From contig NZ_NPDL01000009.1 in assembly GCF_002811475.1 (NCBI RefSeq), positions 21,171 through 85,170 of the forward strand: DNA of 64,000 nt, written 5' to 3'. Numbering within the stretch: the first letter of the stretch is position 1; each line of letters begins with the position of its first letter. Both the position numbers and the translations under genes were made by a program. The notes under the pieces were generated by a model. It did not search any database. It worked only from the letters and a program-made list of their open reading frames with translations, and was not told the origin of the DNA. The DNA is from Leptospira hartskeerlii. GTDB lineage: Bacteria; Spirochaetota; Leptospiria; Leptospirales; Leptospiraceae. Shown piece by piece: positions 54,585 through 63,339 of this stretch.

Positions 54585-55394
54585 ATGACTGAAAGTTTAA
54601 TTCTAAGCGAACCCGAATTCCGATCATTTGCGGACCTGATATTCAGATATACCGGGATCCGCATGGGAGAACGGAAAAAAAACCTGATTATCAGCCGTCT
54701 TTCCAAACGGCTGAGAGCGAGGAATTGTAACTCGTATAGCGAGTATTTAGATATAATCAAGAACGAAGACGATCAAGAAGAGAAAAATATTTTCATCAGC
54801 TTGATCACTACACATGTTACTCAATTTTTTCGAGAACCGGAACATTACTCTTTTCTTGAAAAAATATTAGAAAATAAGAATAATCTTCCTGTAAAGATAT
54901 GGAGTGCAGCTGCGTCCACTGGAGAGGAAGCATTTACTGCAGGACTTATCATGCAGGACAAATTAGGATCCGATAATTGGTCTATCTTAGGAACGGATAT
55001 CTGTAATGAAAGTATAGAAAAAGCCCGATACGGCTTTTATCCGTTGCAAGGATCTGAACAAATACCGAGCCATTATCTAAAACAATACTGCTTGAAGGGA
55101 AAAGAAGAATTTACCGGCTATTTTACCTTTGCAAAGGAAATCAGATCGAGGATACGTTTTGAAGTTGCAAATCTTACAACGTTGGAAAAATTACCGGGGA
55201 ATTTCAAACCGAATATAGTTTTCCTTAGAAACGTAATGATATATTTTGAATCGAAGGAAAAACAAATGATTATAGATAAAATCGAATCTATTCTTCCATC
55301 GGGAGCAATCCTTATTATAGGACATTCTGAATCATTATCTGGCATTCGTAGTAATTTTAAATTAATGCGAACTTCCGTTTACCAAAAAATATGA
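54585..55394 (+). CDS. cheR: Chemotaxis protein methyltransferase CheR
   Basis: 269 residues. It methylates receptor glutamates with S-adenosylmethionine. An N-terminal helical domain (FADLIFRYTGIRMGERKKNLIISRLSKRL) is followed by the SAM domain (VKIWSAAASTGEEAFTAGLIM, ILGTDICNESIEKARYGFY, IVFLRNVMIYFESKEK). The stop overlaps the cheB ATG as ATGA, so the opposing methylation enzymes are co-translated. Confidence 0.96.
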   Translation: MTESLILSEPEFRSFADLIFRYTGIRMGERKKNLIISRLSKRLRARNCNSYSEYLDIIKNEDDQEEKNIFISLITTHVTQFFREPEHYSFLEKILENKNNLPVKIWSAAASTGEEAFTAGLIMQDKLGSDNWSILGTDICNESIEKARYGFYPLQGSEQIPSHYLKQYCLKGKEEFTGYFTFAKEIRSRIRFEVANLTTLEKLPGNFKPNIVFLRNVMIYFESKEKQMIIDKIESILPSGAILIIGHSESLSGIRSNFKLMRTSVYQKI

Positions 55395-56470
55395 GTAACC
55401 GTTATTCGGTCATGATAGTGGACGACTCCGCAGTCGTTCGCCAAAACATAAGCACAATATTAACGAAGGATCCAAACGTTTCTGAAATTTTAACCGCACC
55501 GGATCCGATATTCGCACTTCAGAAAATGCAAAATATCTGGCCCGATGTAATTATCCTGGATATAGAAATGCCTAGGATGGACGGAATATCCTTTTTAAAA
55601 AAGATCATGGCAGAAAGGCCTACCCCGATAGTGATCTGTTCTTCCCTCACTACGGAAGGAGCCTCGGTCACCATGGAGGCATTTAGTTCAGGAGCAGTAG
55701 ACATTATCTCAAAACCAAAACTGAACGTAGGCGATTTTCTTGAAGAATCCGCGGAAAACTTCATAAGGATCGTACAAGCGGCTTCTCAATCCAAGATCTC
55801 CAAATTAGTTATTCATAATAATATGAATCCGGAAAGAATAAAAATTCCCAAAGGACCTACAGAGCATAGATTATCTACAGACATGACATGGAAGTTAGTC
55901 GCCATTGGAACTTCGACCGGAGGAACAAACGCATTAGAAACTATTCTAACCGAATTACCTCCCCTTTCTCCTCCGATCGCGATAGTGCAACATATGCCAG
56001 AAAAATTCACTGCACAATTTGCAAAACGTTTGAACTCTATCTGCCAAGTAGAGGTAAAGGAAGCTGAACAAGGAGATGAAATTCCACCAGGTAGAGCAGT
56101 GATCGCTCCGGGAAACAGGCATATGACGATCCGAATGAGTGGAGCGCGATTTTACGTGGACCTAAAGGACGGCCCTCCGATCAATCGCCATAGGCCATCT
56201 GTTGACGTTCTTTTTCGTTCGGTTTCACAACAGATCGGTAGAAACTCCGTAGGCATAATAATGACCGGAATGGGAGATGACGGGGCAAGAGGTCTGCTGG
56301 AAATGAAGAAAGCAGGAGCATATACTGTGGCTCAAGATGAAGCCAGCTCTATAGTTTTCGGAATGCCTAAAGAAGCGATCCAGTTAGGAGCAACTGAAAT
56401 AGTATTACCTTTAAGAAGAATTGCCTCTGAAATTCTCTCAAAAGCAGGACATTCCGGAAGCAGATTCTAA
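55391..56470 (+). CDS. cheB: Chemotaxis protein-glutamate methylesterase CheB
   Basis: 359 residues. N-terminal receiver domain (MIVDDSAVVRQN, phospho-Asp in IILDIEMPRMDG, ISKPK), then the methylesterase with the catalytic Ser in AIGTSTGGTNALE, His in VQHMPEKFTAQFA and Asp in MTGMGDDGARGLLEMKKAGA. It removes methyl groups from the receptor once phosphorylated by CheA. Last gene of the operon; it ends 2 bp from the convergent signalling ATPase gene. Confidence 0.96.
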   Translation: MSNRYSVMIVDDSAVVRQNISTILTKDPNVSEILTAPDPIFALQKMQNIWPDVIILDIEMPRMDGISFLKKIMAERPTPIVICSSLTTEGASVTMEAFSSGAVDIISKPKLNVGDFLEESAENFIRIVQAASQSKISKLVIHNNMNPERIKIPKGPTEHRLSTDMTWKLVAIGTSTGGTNALETILTELPPLSPPIAIVQHMPEKFTAQFAKRLNSICQVEVKEAEQGDEIPPGRAVIAPGNRHMTIRMSGARFYVDLKDGPPINRHRPSVDVLFRSVSQQIGRNSVGIIMTGMGDDGARGLLEMKKAGAYTVAQDEASSIVFGMPKEAIQLGATEIVLPLRRIASEILSKAGHSGSRF

Positions 56471-56472
56471 AT

Positions 56473-57762
56473 TTAAATCATAGGGAATTGCAAAGAAGTG
56501 CAAACTTCCCTTTCTTCCTTCTCGTAGATATTGGACTTAGTGACCGTAAAATAAACTTTTGCATTCATATCTTCCGACAACTTTCTGACGATAGGCAAAC
56601 CTAAACCGATCCCGAATTCCTCTTTATGGTATCTTTCATCCACCGCCTTCTTCATTCTATAGAAAGGCTGAAATAACGCCATTTCTTCGGAATTTTTACA
56701 ATCTAAGCCCTCTATTTCCTTATAATTCGGAGGATTGATAAACTTTATTATAAAATTATTATCTGCCCTAAGATAAAGAATGATAATCTCAGCTTTATCA
56801 GGAGAATATTTCATAGCGTTGATAAGTATCTCGCGGACTACCGTTTTTAAAGCTTCTTTACAAATTAGGACTTTCTGAGAGTCCAAATTTTTTAAGATAG
56901 ACATCACTACATGCTGTTTTTTGATCTCAAGCATGTCTTGCATATAGTCGACTTGCTCATCTATGATCTTCATAGTTTCCGATAGAGACAATTCTTCAGT
57001 GTTCAGACGGTTTTCTTCGAAAACGATCTGAGCATCAGCCATGGTTTTGATGAGTCTTTTAGTAACTTTGAAATTTTCTTCCAATAGATCCATAAAAGCA
57101 ATAGGGACAATCGCATTGTTTCCCTCTTTTTGGGCAGTTTCAAGCACACCTCCTAAAGAAGTGATCAATGCCCCTATTCCAGCACCCTGCATCAAGGAAG
57201 TATTCAGATTCGGAAGAGCTTGCTGCATCCATACCTGATTCCCTCCCTTTCCCTCAATCTCTTGTCGCCAATTGAAAATAGAAATAATTTCCCTATATAA
57301 GGATTGTTCCTGTTGAAGAAAAGAGATTTCTTTTTCCGTAATATTCGAAATTTCTTTTACATTGAGATTTCTTCTAGTAAGATCGTTAAACGCCAAGAAA
57401 ATAAGTTCAGGATCTTCCTGCGAAAACTTAAGAAACGAGATCCGGACCTGCAGGGCCCTATTCGCAAAATTGCTTTCTATTTCTAAAGAGGCTCCGTCCA
57501 GAACTCGCAAAAACTTATCGTCTTCAATGGGCAAAAAATCAGGTCCGAATTCGGAATACCTCTTTCCTAAGAAATAATCTTTCTCCAAATTCCGGTTGAA
57601 TGAGGATAAACGAAAGTAAACACACTTGAGATCGGAATCAAAAACTGCAAATTCTTCATTTGGAAAGGAAAAAGACCATACGTCCAAAAGAGAGATCAGC
57701 TTCGATTTATTAGAATTTTCCGAAGATAAATAGTCCGTATTTGAAGCTTTAGATATCGACAT
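56473..57762 (-). CDS. PAS-linked histidine-kinase-like ATPase lacking a canonical H-box
   Basis: 429 residues, soluble. A PAS-like sensor region is at about residues 30-135 (EEFAVFDSDLKCVYFRLSSF), followed by a helix with FNW (163-165), a segment QGAGIGALITSLGGVLE (192-208), and a C-terminal HATPase domain with N-box REILINAMKYS (310-320) and G-box FGIGLGLPIVRKL (383-395). Between PAS and ATPase there is no H-E/D-x-x-x-P motif; the only His near the ATPase, at 284, is not matched in the related protein at 58022-59290. It may be a kinase using another acceptor or a signalling ATPase. It is convergent with cheB and divergent from 58022. Confidence 0.8.
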   Translation of the reverse strand: MSISKASNTDYLSSENSNKSKLISLLDVWSFSFPNEEFAVFDSDLKCVYFRLSSFNRNLEKDYFLGKRYSEFGPDFLPIEDDKFLRVLDGASLEIESNFANRALQVRISFLKFSQEDPELIFLAFNDLTRRNLNVKEISNITEKEISFLQQEQSLYREIISIFNWRQEIEGKGGNQVWMQQALPNLNTSLMQGAGIGALITSLGGVLETAQKEGNNAIVPIAFMDLLEENFKVTKRLIKTMADAQIVFEENRLNTEELSLSETMKIIDEQVDYMQDMLEIKKQHVVMSILKNLDSQKVLICKEALKTVVREILINAMKYSPDKAEIIILYLRADNNFIIKFINPPNYKEIEGLDCKNSEEMALFQPFYRMKKAVDERYHKEEFGIGLGLPIVRKLSEDMNAKVYFTVTKSNIYEKEEREVCTSLQFPMI

Positions 57763-58021
57763 TCTCGTTTGCCCTCGACAACTTATTGGACGAATTGTTT
57801 GTTCAAAATGCCCTTCTCTATATCCAAATATTAATGACCCGTTTGGCCTATTTCGGCGTTATCCTCCAGATCTCCCGGCAATTAAAGAAGAAATGTCTCA
57901 CATTTTTATCTTTACAAGGTTTAGGAAATTAATTTCAATAGGTCCGCAAAACGGAAGTATAACGGTCTAAATTACAATCTTTCTATATGCAAAATACTTA
58001 AAACATGCTCAGTTCTTAACA
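57763..58021. promoter_or_regulatory. Divergent promoter region between the two histidine-less kinase genes
   Basis: 259 bp between start codons on opposite strands. It must hold promoters for both genes; no clear -35/-10 pair or palindrome stands out by eye. The plus-strand gene has no visible ribosome site before its ATG (CTTAACAATG), so it might be leaderless or weakly translated. Confidence 0.4.
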
Positions 58022-59290
58022 ATGGCATTCAGATTAAACCTACATAATCCAATTTTAATCATAGAGGACCAAGAAGAAAATCGGGAGTTAGTCGCAAGAT
58101 TAGCCCGAAGTTTCAGCGTGGACACGGATACAGCCTCAGATGGACAAATTGCCTACGAGATGGCGGAACAAAAGGATTATTCCTTATATTTAGTGGATCT
58201 GGAAATGCCGATTATGAACGGATTCGATTTTATCAAAAAGATAAAAGAAAAGAAGCCAGAGTCACTGTTCATTGTAATTTCCGGGAACGATGTTCCTGAG
58301 ATAATCATCGAAGTGATGAAGTTAGGAATATTCGATTATCTTATCAAACCGATCGATCGAGAAAGATTATACCAAGTGTTAAACAGGATTTCGGAATATA
58401 TACGTTTAAAAGAAAGCGAAAGAATACTGATACAAGAAAACGAAGAACGCCTCAAGGCGCAACTAAACTGGATCCTATACAAACAGTCCTGGCTGACAGA
58501 TCTTGAAAAAAATATAGATCTTTCCAAAAGTACACTCAATAATTTAAAACAAAGTTTTTTTAGCGGAGGTGGATTCGGAGCAATTGTCAGCATAGTAGAG
58601 ATGCTCCAAGCAAGCGCTAAAAAACAAGACACGACCTATAATTTTTCCTCTGATATGGTCGAATTACTTTTTGAGAATATATATTATACAAAAAAGGGAC
58701 TTCGTTCTCTGGAAAAAAGTTTAGAAATACTCAGCAAAAACTTCCAAGATTCTTTTCTAAAGATAAGTAGTATCCAGATACATGATCTGCTGGAAAAAAC
58801 CAGATTGCGATTGGAAAATTCGAATGAACAATATAAAAAGAAGAAAAATCTAACAATCCCACAGATCTCACTTCCCTCCGACGGATACAATGTACATGCG
58901 GATTCAGACTCAGTTAGTCGGATATTCAGCGAACTGTTGATTAATGCTTTGAAATATTCTGCGAAGAATGCGGTCATAAATGTATACATCTCCGCTTCGG
59001 CTGGATACTTGAATATAAACCTGAAAAATGAATTCGATCCGCAATCGATCCCTGGTATTCCAAAGAACAAGGAACTACTCGTCAAACAACCATTCTATCG
59101 ACTCGCAGGCTTTGTGGAGGAAAATTTAGAAGAGGAGGAATATTTTACCGGTTTAGGATTGACGATTGTGGACTTCGTAATAAAAAAACATGGCGGGATT
59201 TTTAGCATCCATAATGTTATCGATCATTCTATCGGAGAAAAACCTATAGAAGTGGTACTCGCCACAGTTTCTTTACCTATCGTAGATTAA
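58022..59290 (+). CDS. Receiver domain fused to a histidine-less kinase-like ATPase
   Basis: 422 residues. The N-terminal receiver domain is complete: acid pair near residues 15-16, phospho-Asp59 (YLVDLEMPIMNG), Lys109 (LIKPID). A coiled-coil linker, LNW (148-150), SGGGFGAIVSIVEML (181-195) and a C-terminal HATPase (ELLINALKYS near 304-313; FTGLGLTIVDFV) follow. It shares NW, GxGxGA(I/L)(V/I) and QPFYR motifs, at matching spacing, with the divergent 56473-57762 protein, and likewise has no H-box. The receiver probably controls the ATPase part. The next gene's ATG overlaps its stop (TAATG), so it is coupled to the AraC regulator. Confidence 0.82.
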   Translation: MAFRLNLHNPILIIEDQEENRELVARLARSFSVDTDTASDGQIAYEMAEQKDYSLYLVDLEMPIMNGFDFIKKIKEKKPESLFIVISGNDVPEIIIEVMKLGIFDYLIKPIDRERLYQVLNRISEYIRLKESERILIQENEERLKAQLNWILYKQSWLTDLEKNIDLSKSTLNNLKQSFFSGGGFGAIVSIVEMLQASAKKQDTTYNFSSDMVELLFENIYYTKKGLRSLEKSLEILSKNFQDSFLKISSIQIHDLLEKTRLRLENSNEQYKKKKNLTIPQISLPSDGYNVHADSDSVSRIFSELLINALKYSAKNAVINVYISASAGYLNINLKNEFDPQSIPGIPKNKELLVKQPFYRLAGFVEENLEEEEYFTGLGLTIVDFVIKKHGGIFSIHNVIDHSIGEKPIEVVLATVSLPIVD

Positions 59291-60342
59291 TGTTCGAAAC
59301 TTCAAGTCTGATCCAATATTTAAAAGCTGCTACAATCGCTCAGTTAGGTTTCCTAATTCTTAACTTTCTAATACGAGTAAAACTCAGCACCAGGAGTATT
59401 CTCGGAAGTTTATTCACTTCTTCTTTGATCGCTTATTTTATTTGCCCCTGGTTAGATCATTCTACAAATACGTTCATTCTAATACTAGTCCACACAGGCT
59501 GCTTCTCAGTCTCTATCCTTTTCTATCTATTCGTATCTAGCCTATTCGAAGACGGATTCAAACTAAAAGCTTGGCATGGAGTATTATTTCTTTCTCTAAA
59601 TATATTCTGTTTTTATGTTTTTCTAGCTTCTGATATCAGGAATCAAGGCTCTGTATTTGCCAAAGTTTTATTCAGTATGCCCCAGGTATTCTACCTTGGA
59701 CTTATCCTACTTACCTTAGGAAGAGTTTTAAAAGATAAGAATATAGATTTATTAGAATCCAGAAGAGAATTCAGGGTTATCTTCTCCTGGGTGACCGGAC
59801 TCTACAGTATGTCGGTTGTATTGATGGAAGTGATCACAAAGGATGCAGGATATTCTTCGCAATTGGATCTAATCAATTCTTCCTTCATATTTGTACTGGT
59901 GTTCTTCATTTCATTTCGGATTTTCCAATTTAGAGAGAATGTATTTCCAAATGAAGAAATACAAAATGAAGAAGGAGCCGAAGAACCTTTAGATGAAGGC
60001 CTAGTCAAAAAACTGGATTCTCTCTTAAAAGACCAAAAGGTATTCCTACAAGAAAATCTGACCATCTTAGCTTTGGCCAAACAATTAAGCGTTCCAGAGA
60101 AGAAGGTCCGCAGGTTGATCAATAAAGGACTAGGATACAGGAACTTTAACGAATTCCTGAATCATTACAGGATACAAGAAGCAAAGCTTATACTCTCCGA
60201 TCCTGGCAAAAACGATTTCCAGGTGCTTAGGATCGCCATGGATTTGGGCTATGGTTCCCTTGCTCCATTCAATAGAGCTTTTAAAGAAATTGTAAGAATG
60301 ACCCCAAGCGATTTCAGGAAACAAAGAAGTTCTACAAAATAA
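59290..60342 (+). CDS. Membrane-bound AraC-family regulator
   Basis: 350 residues. The first about 215 residues contain seven or so membrane helices (for example IAQLGFLILNFLI, FILILVHTGCFSVSILFYLFV, VLFLSLNIFCFYVFLAS, FIFVLVFFISFRIF). An acidic linker leads to a C-terminal AraC-type double HTH (NLTILALAKQLSVPEKKVRRLINKG, then LRIAMDLGYGSLAPFNRAFKEIVRMTPSDFRK, as adjoining segments). Such proteins join a membrane sensor directly to DNA binding. Its ATG overlaps the upstream receiver-ATPase stop, so the two probably form one pathway. DNA targets are unknown. Confidence 0.88.
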   Translation: MFETSSLIQYLKAATIAQLGFLILNFLIRVKLSTRSILGSLFTSSLIAYFICPWLDHSTNTFILILVHTGCFSVSILFYLFVSSLFEDGFKLKAWHGVLFLSLNIFCFYVFLASDIRNQGSVFAKVLFSMPQVFYLGLILLTLGRVLKDKNIDLLESRREFRVIFSWVTGLYSMSVVLMEVITKDAGYSSQLDLINSSFIFVLVFFISFRIFQFRENVFPNEEIQNEEGAEEPLDEGLVKKLDSLLKDQKVFLQENLTILALAKQLSVPEKKVRRLINKGLGYRNFNEFLNHYRIQEAKLILSDPGKNDFQVLRIAMDLGYGSLAPFNRAFKEIVRMTPSDFRKQRSSTK

Positions 60343-60450
60343 CCGATCGAATCCGGAATCGATCAGCAATTGTCCGAAATCCATCGGATGTAAATCTGAA
60401 AAAATGTTTTAATGATCCATCAAATCCTACACAGGAGCAAAGGATCGAAC

Positions 60451-61266
60451 ATGTGCTTTCACAAACAATTATTTCAATACATGATGGATTTGGTTCCCCA
60501 AATCCCAATCATATTCTTAATTGATTTCTTAAGATACTTTCTATTCGCAGGTATTGCGTTTTTGATTTTCTATATTTGGAAACATCCGTTTCAATATAGA
60601 AAGATCCAAGAGAAGAATGCCAAACCGTCTCAGTTCAGAAAGGAATTTCTATATTCTGTTTCTTCAGTCGTCGTATACACTTCAGTAACTCTGATCGTAT
60701 TTCTTTTTAGAAAATATGGATACTTTAAGTTTTACGAGCGTATAGAAGACCATGGTTGGGGATATCTAATCTTAAGCACGATACTCATCTTGGGAATCCA
60801 AGATTTTTACTTCTATTGGACACATAGATTAATGCATACTCGCTGGCTTTATAAGAGAGTGCATAAGGTTCATCATGATTCAGTCATACCTTCACCTTGG
60901 ACAGCATACTCTTTCAGTCCTTGGGAGGCATTGATCCATTCTCTGATCATGCCGATTGTTGCGTTAATATTCCCGGTCCATCCTCTGGCTTTGATGATCT
61001 TCATGACATTTCAGATCATACGCAACGTTTTAGGTCATAGCGGTTACGAAATTTTTCCGAGTTGGATGGGCACAAATAAGATCTTGAAATTGGTGAATTC
61101 AAATACGAACCATGATATGCACCACCAAAGTTTCCGTTATAATTACGGACTTTATACAACTGTTTGGGATTATCTATTCGGGACAGTTCATCCGGAATAC
61201 GAAAAAACTTTTGCAGAAATAACTTCTAAGAAACCGGAAAAAATAGAACTGCAGGAAAGTATTTAA
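60451..61266 (+). CDS. Sterol desaturase / fatty-acid hydroxylase family protein
   Basis: Di-iron membrane oxygenase. His motifs are intact: HRLMH, HKVHH, and NHDMHH near the C-terminus, with HSGYEIF between. Four or so membrane helices are spread from residue about 15 to 190. The ATG at 60451 with AAAGGA six bases upstream is preferred; the frame is open from an ATG at 60412 that lacks a ribosome site. It should hydroxylate or desaturate a lipid in the inner membrane; the substrate is unknown. A strong hairpin follows its stop. Confidence 0.88.
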   Translation: MCFHKQLFQYMMDLVPQIPIIFLIDFLRYFLFAGIAFLIFYIWKHPFQYRKIQEKNAKPSQFRKEFLYSVSSVVVYTSVTLIVFLFRKYGYFKFYERIEDHGWGYLILSTILILGIQDFYFYWTHRLMHTRWLYKRVHKVHHDSVIPSPWTAYSFSPWEALIHSLIMPIVALIFPVHPLALMIFMTFQIIRNVLGHSGYEIFPSWMGTNKILKLVNSNTNHDMHHQSFRYNYGLYTTVWDYLFGTVHPEYEKTFAEITSKKPEKIELQESI

Positions 61267-61272
61267 CGAAAG

Positions 61273-61300
61273 CGCGCTCGAGCCTTTGCGTTCGAGCGCG
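61273..61300. terminator. GC-rich hairpin between convergent genes
   Basis: CGCGCTCGA (61273-61281) pairs perfectly with TCGAGCGCG (61292-61300), 10-base loop, between the desaturase stop (61266) and the ATP-grasp stop (61331). On the minus strand the stem is followed by CTTTCGTTAAAT. It probably stops transcription from both sides. Confidence 0.6.
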
Positions 61301-61330
61301 AACAACCTAAAAACAGAATACATTAAATCT

Positions 61331-62605
61331 TCATAATATATCCGGTAAAACGTATAAAGGAGAAAAACCTCCTCCCGGGGTCCTGAAATTCGTGGTTTGT
61401 CCTTGGTATAATCGGCTTGCTAAAAGCAAAATTTCATCCTTATAGACATACGCCCTTATATCCATTTTTAACTCGCTTTTTACTCCGGAAACGGACGTAA
61501 CCCTGACGGAAGGCGATACGAATTCCTGGCTTACGTATTCTCCATTTACAATTTCGGAAAATTTATTTTTAGTCAGCTTTCCTCCATAGTAAGCAGCCTT
61601 GCTGCCGAATCCTTCTTTAGGTTTAAAAAAGATACGTTTTCTATTTGCCCAAAGCTCTTCCGCATTCTCCGAAGTCACAATTTTAGTATTAGGAATGGAC
61701 ATCCTTAGAATTTCAGAATCGATCTTGTTGAGCCCGGCTTTCGTAAGAAAAGCATTATCCGAAAGGACGGATAAATTCGTCTTTTTGGCGAATAAATCGT
61801 AATCAAAAGGATTCGGAGTAACTATGACGTTCCCTTTTTCCCAAGCTTGACGGATCTCAGAATTTGGACTTTCGGATAAATGAAAATCGGTCAATCTATT
61901 ATAGATCATATCAATCTTCTTGCCGCCAAAATACAGATAATCTCCGATGAGATCGATCTGCCTTGGATCTAGGATTTCAGACTGAATTCCTTTGGACCTA
62001 AATAAATTTCGGAACATAAGGAACTCGGGATATAAAAATTGATCCTTAGGATTTTCATCGACGATCGCAATAAAGTCAGGTTTTACTTTCGAACTATTGG
62101 AACTCCATTCTTCCATAAATATAGAATAGAATCTTTCCTCGACCTCTTTAAGAGTTTCCTTATTCGGCATGGAAAGATCCACAACTTCACAACATCTAAT
62201 CTGGGCTTCCAATAGTTTTAGTTGTAAATAAGCTCCACCGGCATTCGTATTGATCTCGATCAGCTTCGGACCTTCTTTTGTCTGATGAAAATCCAAACTA
62301 AGAAAGACTCCTCCGGTAATATCACGATCCTTATCTTTGGCATCATAATTTTTAAGAATACGGTCCCGTACATCGGACAATCTTAAAGCATTACGGATAG
62401 AACTCAGAATTTTTCGGATCTTTTCTTTGTCCGAAACATTTATGAAAGAAGGAGTTTCTGAATAAAAGTGTTCGATCCCTTTAACTTCGGAATCAAGAAC
62501 CGGAAGTGTATATTTTTCTTCCTTGAAACCTTCTTTATCTAAAGTTGAACATGAACATTTTTCGTTTAATATTTCTGCGAGATCGGTTTTCATTGGATGT
62601 TCCAT
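61331..62605 (-). CDS. ATP-grasp-type ligase of unknown substrate
   Basis: 424 residues, soluble. ATP-grasp features include KLIEINTNAGGAYLQLKLLEAQ (metal/substrate strand), MIYNRLTDF, the nucleotide segment RIFFKPKEGFGSKAAYYGGKL, DIRAYVY and a C-terminal SRLYQGQTTNFRTPGGGFSPL. The order of motifs suggests a circularly permuted ATP-grasp, as in glutathionylspermidine-synthase-like and peptide-ligase groups; the exact family is not recognised. Such enzymes join a carboxylate to an amine. CSCS near residue 17-20 might bind metal. The gene follows the methyltransferase gene after 86 bp; a possible small peptide frame overlaps its 5' end. Confidence 0.7.
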   Translation of the reverse strand: MEHPMKTDLAEILNEKCSCSTLDKEGFKEEKYTLPVLDSEVKGIEHFYSETPSFINVSDKEKIRKILSSIRNALRLSDVRDRILKNYDAKDKDRDITGGVFLSLDFHQTKEGPKLIEINTNAGGAYLQLKLLEAQIRCCEVVDLSMPNKETLKEVEERFYSIFMEEWSSNSSKVKPDFIAIVDENPKDQFLYPEFLMFRNLFRSKGIQSEILDPRQIDLIGDYLYFGGKKIDMIYNRLTDFHLSESPNSEIRQAWEKGNVIVTPNPFDYDLFAKKTNLSVLSDNAFLTKAGLNKIDSEILRMSIPNTKIVTSENAEELWANRKRIFFKPKEGFGSKAAYYGGKLTKNKFSEIVNGEYVSQEFVSPSVRVTSVSGVKSELKMDIRAYVYKDEILLLASRLYQGQTTNFRTPGGGFSPLYVLPDIL

Positions 62606-62657
62606 TATTTACTCTTAGACATGTTCCATTACAAAAAGTAATTCCCTTGTTATCCAA
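62535..62657 (-). CDS. Possible 40-residue peptide overlapping the ATP-grasp start
   Basis: Speculative. A TTG at 62657 has AGGAG five bases upstream, well inside the methyltransferase/ATP-grasp gap, and opens a 40-codon frame that ends inside the ATP-grasp gene in another frame. It reads DNKGITFCNGTCLRVNNGTS followed by an Arg/Lys/Phe-rich tail, with a C-x3-C pair. An extension with an ATG at 62720 exists but lacks a ribosome site. It could be a leader or a peptide substrate for the ATP-grasp enzyme, or a chance frame. Confidence 0.2.
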   Translation of the reverse strand: MDNKGITFCNGTCLRVNNGTSNENRSRRNIKRKMFMFNFR

Positions 62658-62691
62658 AATAGCTCCTGAATTAGGTTCAAGTTTAAATCCG

Positions 62692-63294
62692 CTACATTGG
62701 TTTTTTAGCGATGAATCCATAATGATAAGGAGGCAGATCAATCGGCTTTTCAGATCCGATCTTAAACCCTGACTCGATCGCTTTCTGATATATATATTCC
62801 GGCTTAGGACGGATTTCCATTTTAGGTCCGCGAGGAGTATTCGGATCGTAATTCCAGTGCATAAGCCCAGCAATCCCTCTAGGTTTTAAGATCCGAAACG
62901 CTTCTTTTAAAATAGAGGTAGGATCTTCATGATGTAATAAGTTAAAGATCATCACATAATCTACGAAACTTTCCGGGAAAGAAGTACCTTCTTCTATAAT
63001 ATCTTTTTGGATTGGATGAACATGATCCAAACCCAAGGAGAGAGCCTTCTTCTCTAGATCTAAAACTAGATCTTTTTCAATTTCGAACGCAATAATTTCA
63101 CTTTGATTTTTTTCCGCTAAAGGAAGAGTAAATGTCCCGTAACCTGATCCGAATTCTACAATCCGCCCCTTGGTTTCCAAAAGGTCCATTCTTTCCAGAA
63201 CCAAAGGAAGATCAAAAAGGGAATCCCAATAATCAGCTTCAGGCATCCCGCTATCTCTTACTTTCATATTATAATCCAAAATCGACTTGACCAT
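62692..63294 (-). CDS. Class I SAM-dependent methyltransferase
   Basis: 200 residues. The SAM-binding motif I is VEFGSGYGTFTLPLAE near residue 45, followed by an acidic strand end (AFEIEKDL), motif IV VDYVMIFNLLHHEDP and motif V-VI ILKPRGIAGLMHWNY, the pattern of small-molecule methyltransferases. There is no thiol cluster typical of arsenite methyltransferases. The ATG at 63294 lies only 7 bp from the large palindrome and has no visible ribosome site; an alternative ATG at 63267 is possible. It is divergent from the ArsR-rhodanese gene, and the ATP-grasp gene follows it. The substrate is unknown. Confidence 0.85.
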   Translation of the reverse strand: MVKSILDYNMKVRDSGMPEADYWDSLFDLPLVLERMDLLETKGRIVEFGSGYGTFTLPLAEKNQSEIIAFEIEKDLVLDLEKKALSLGLDHVHPIQKDIIEEGTSFPESFVDYVMIFNLLHHEDPTSILKEAFRILKPRGIAGLMHWNYDPNTPRGPKMEIRPKPEYIYQKAIESGFKIGSEKPIDLPPYHYGFIAKKPM

Positions 63295-63301
63295 GGGTCA
63301 A

Positions 63302-63333
63302 TCAAATATTCAAATATATATTTGAATATTTGA
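63302..63333. promoter_or_regulatory. Perfect 32-bp palindrome, probable ArsR-type operator
   Basis: The half site TCAAATATTCAAATAT is followed by its exact reverse complement, centred between 63317 and 63318. It lies 7 bases from the methyltransferase ATG (63294) and 6 bases from the ArsR ATG (63340). ArsR/SmtB operators are AT-rich palindromes of this kind, so the ArsR-rhodanese protein probably binds here and represses both directions. Binding is inferred. Confidence 0.75.
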
Positions 63334-63339
63334 GCAATT

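Noticed and set aside
62721..62873. Upstream part of the 112-codon frame overlapping the methyltransferase
   Set aside because: It lies wholly inside the well-supported methyltransferase gene in another frame; only the part after 62720 was kept as a weak candidate.
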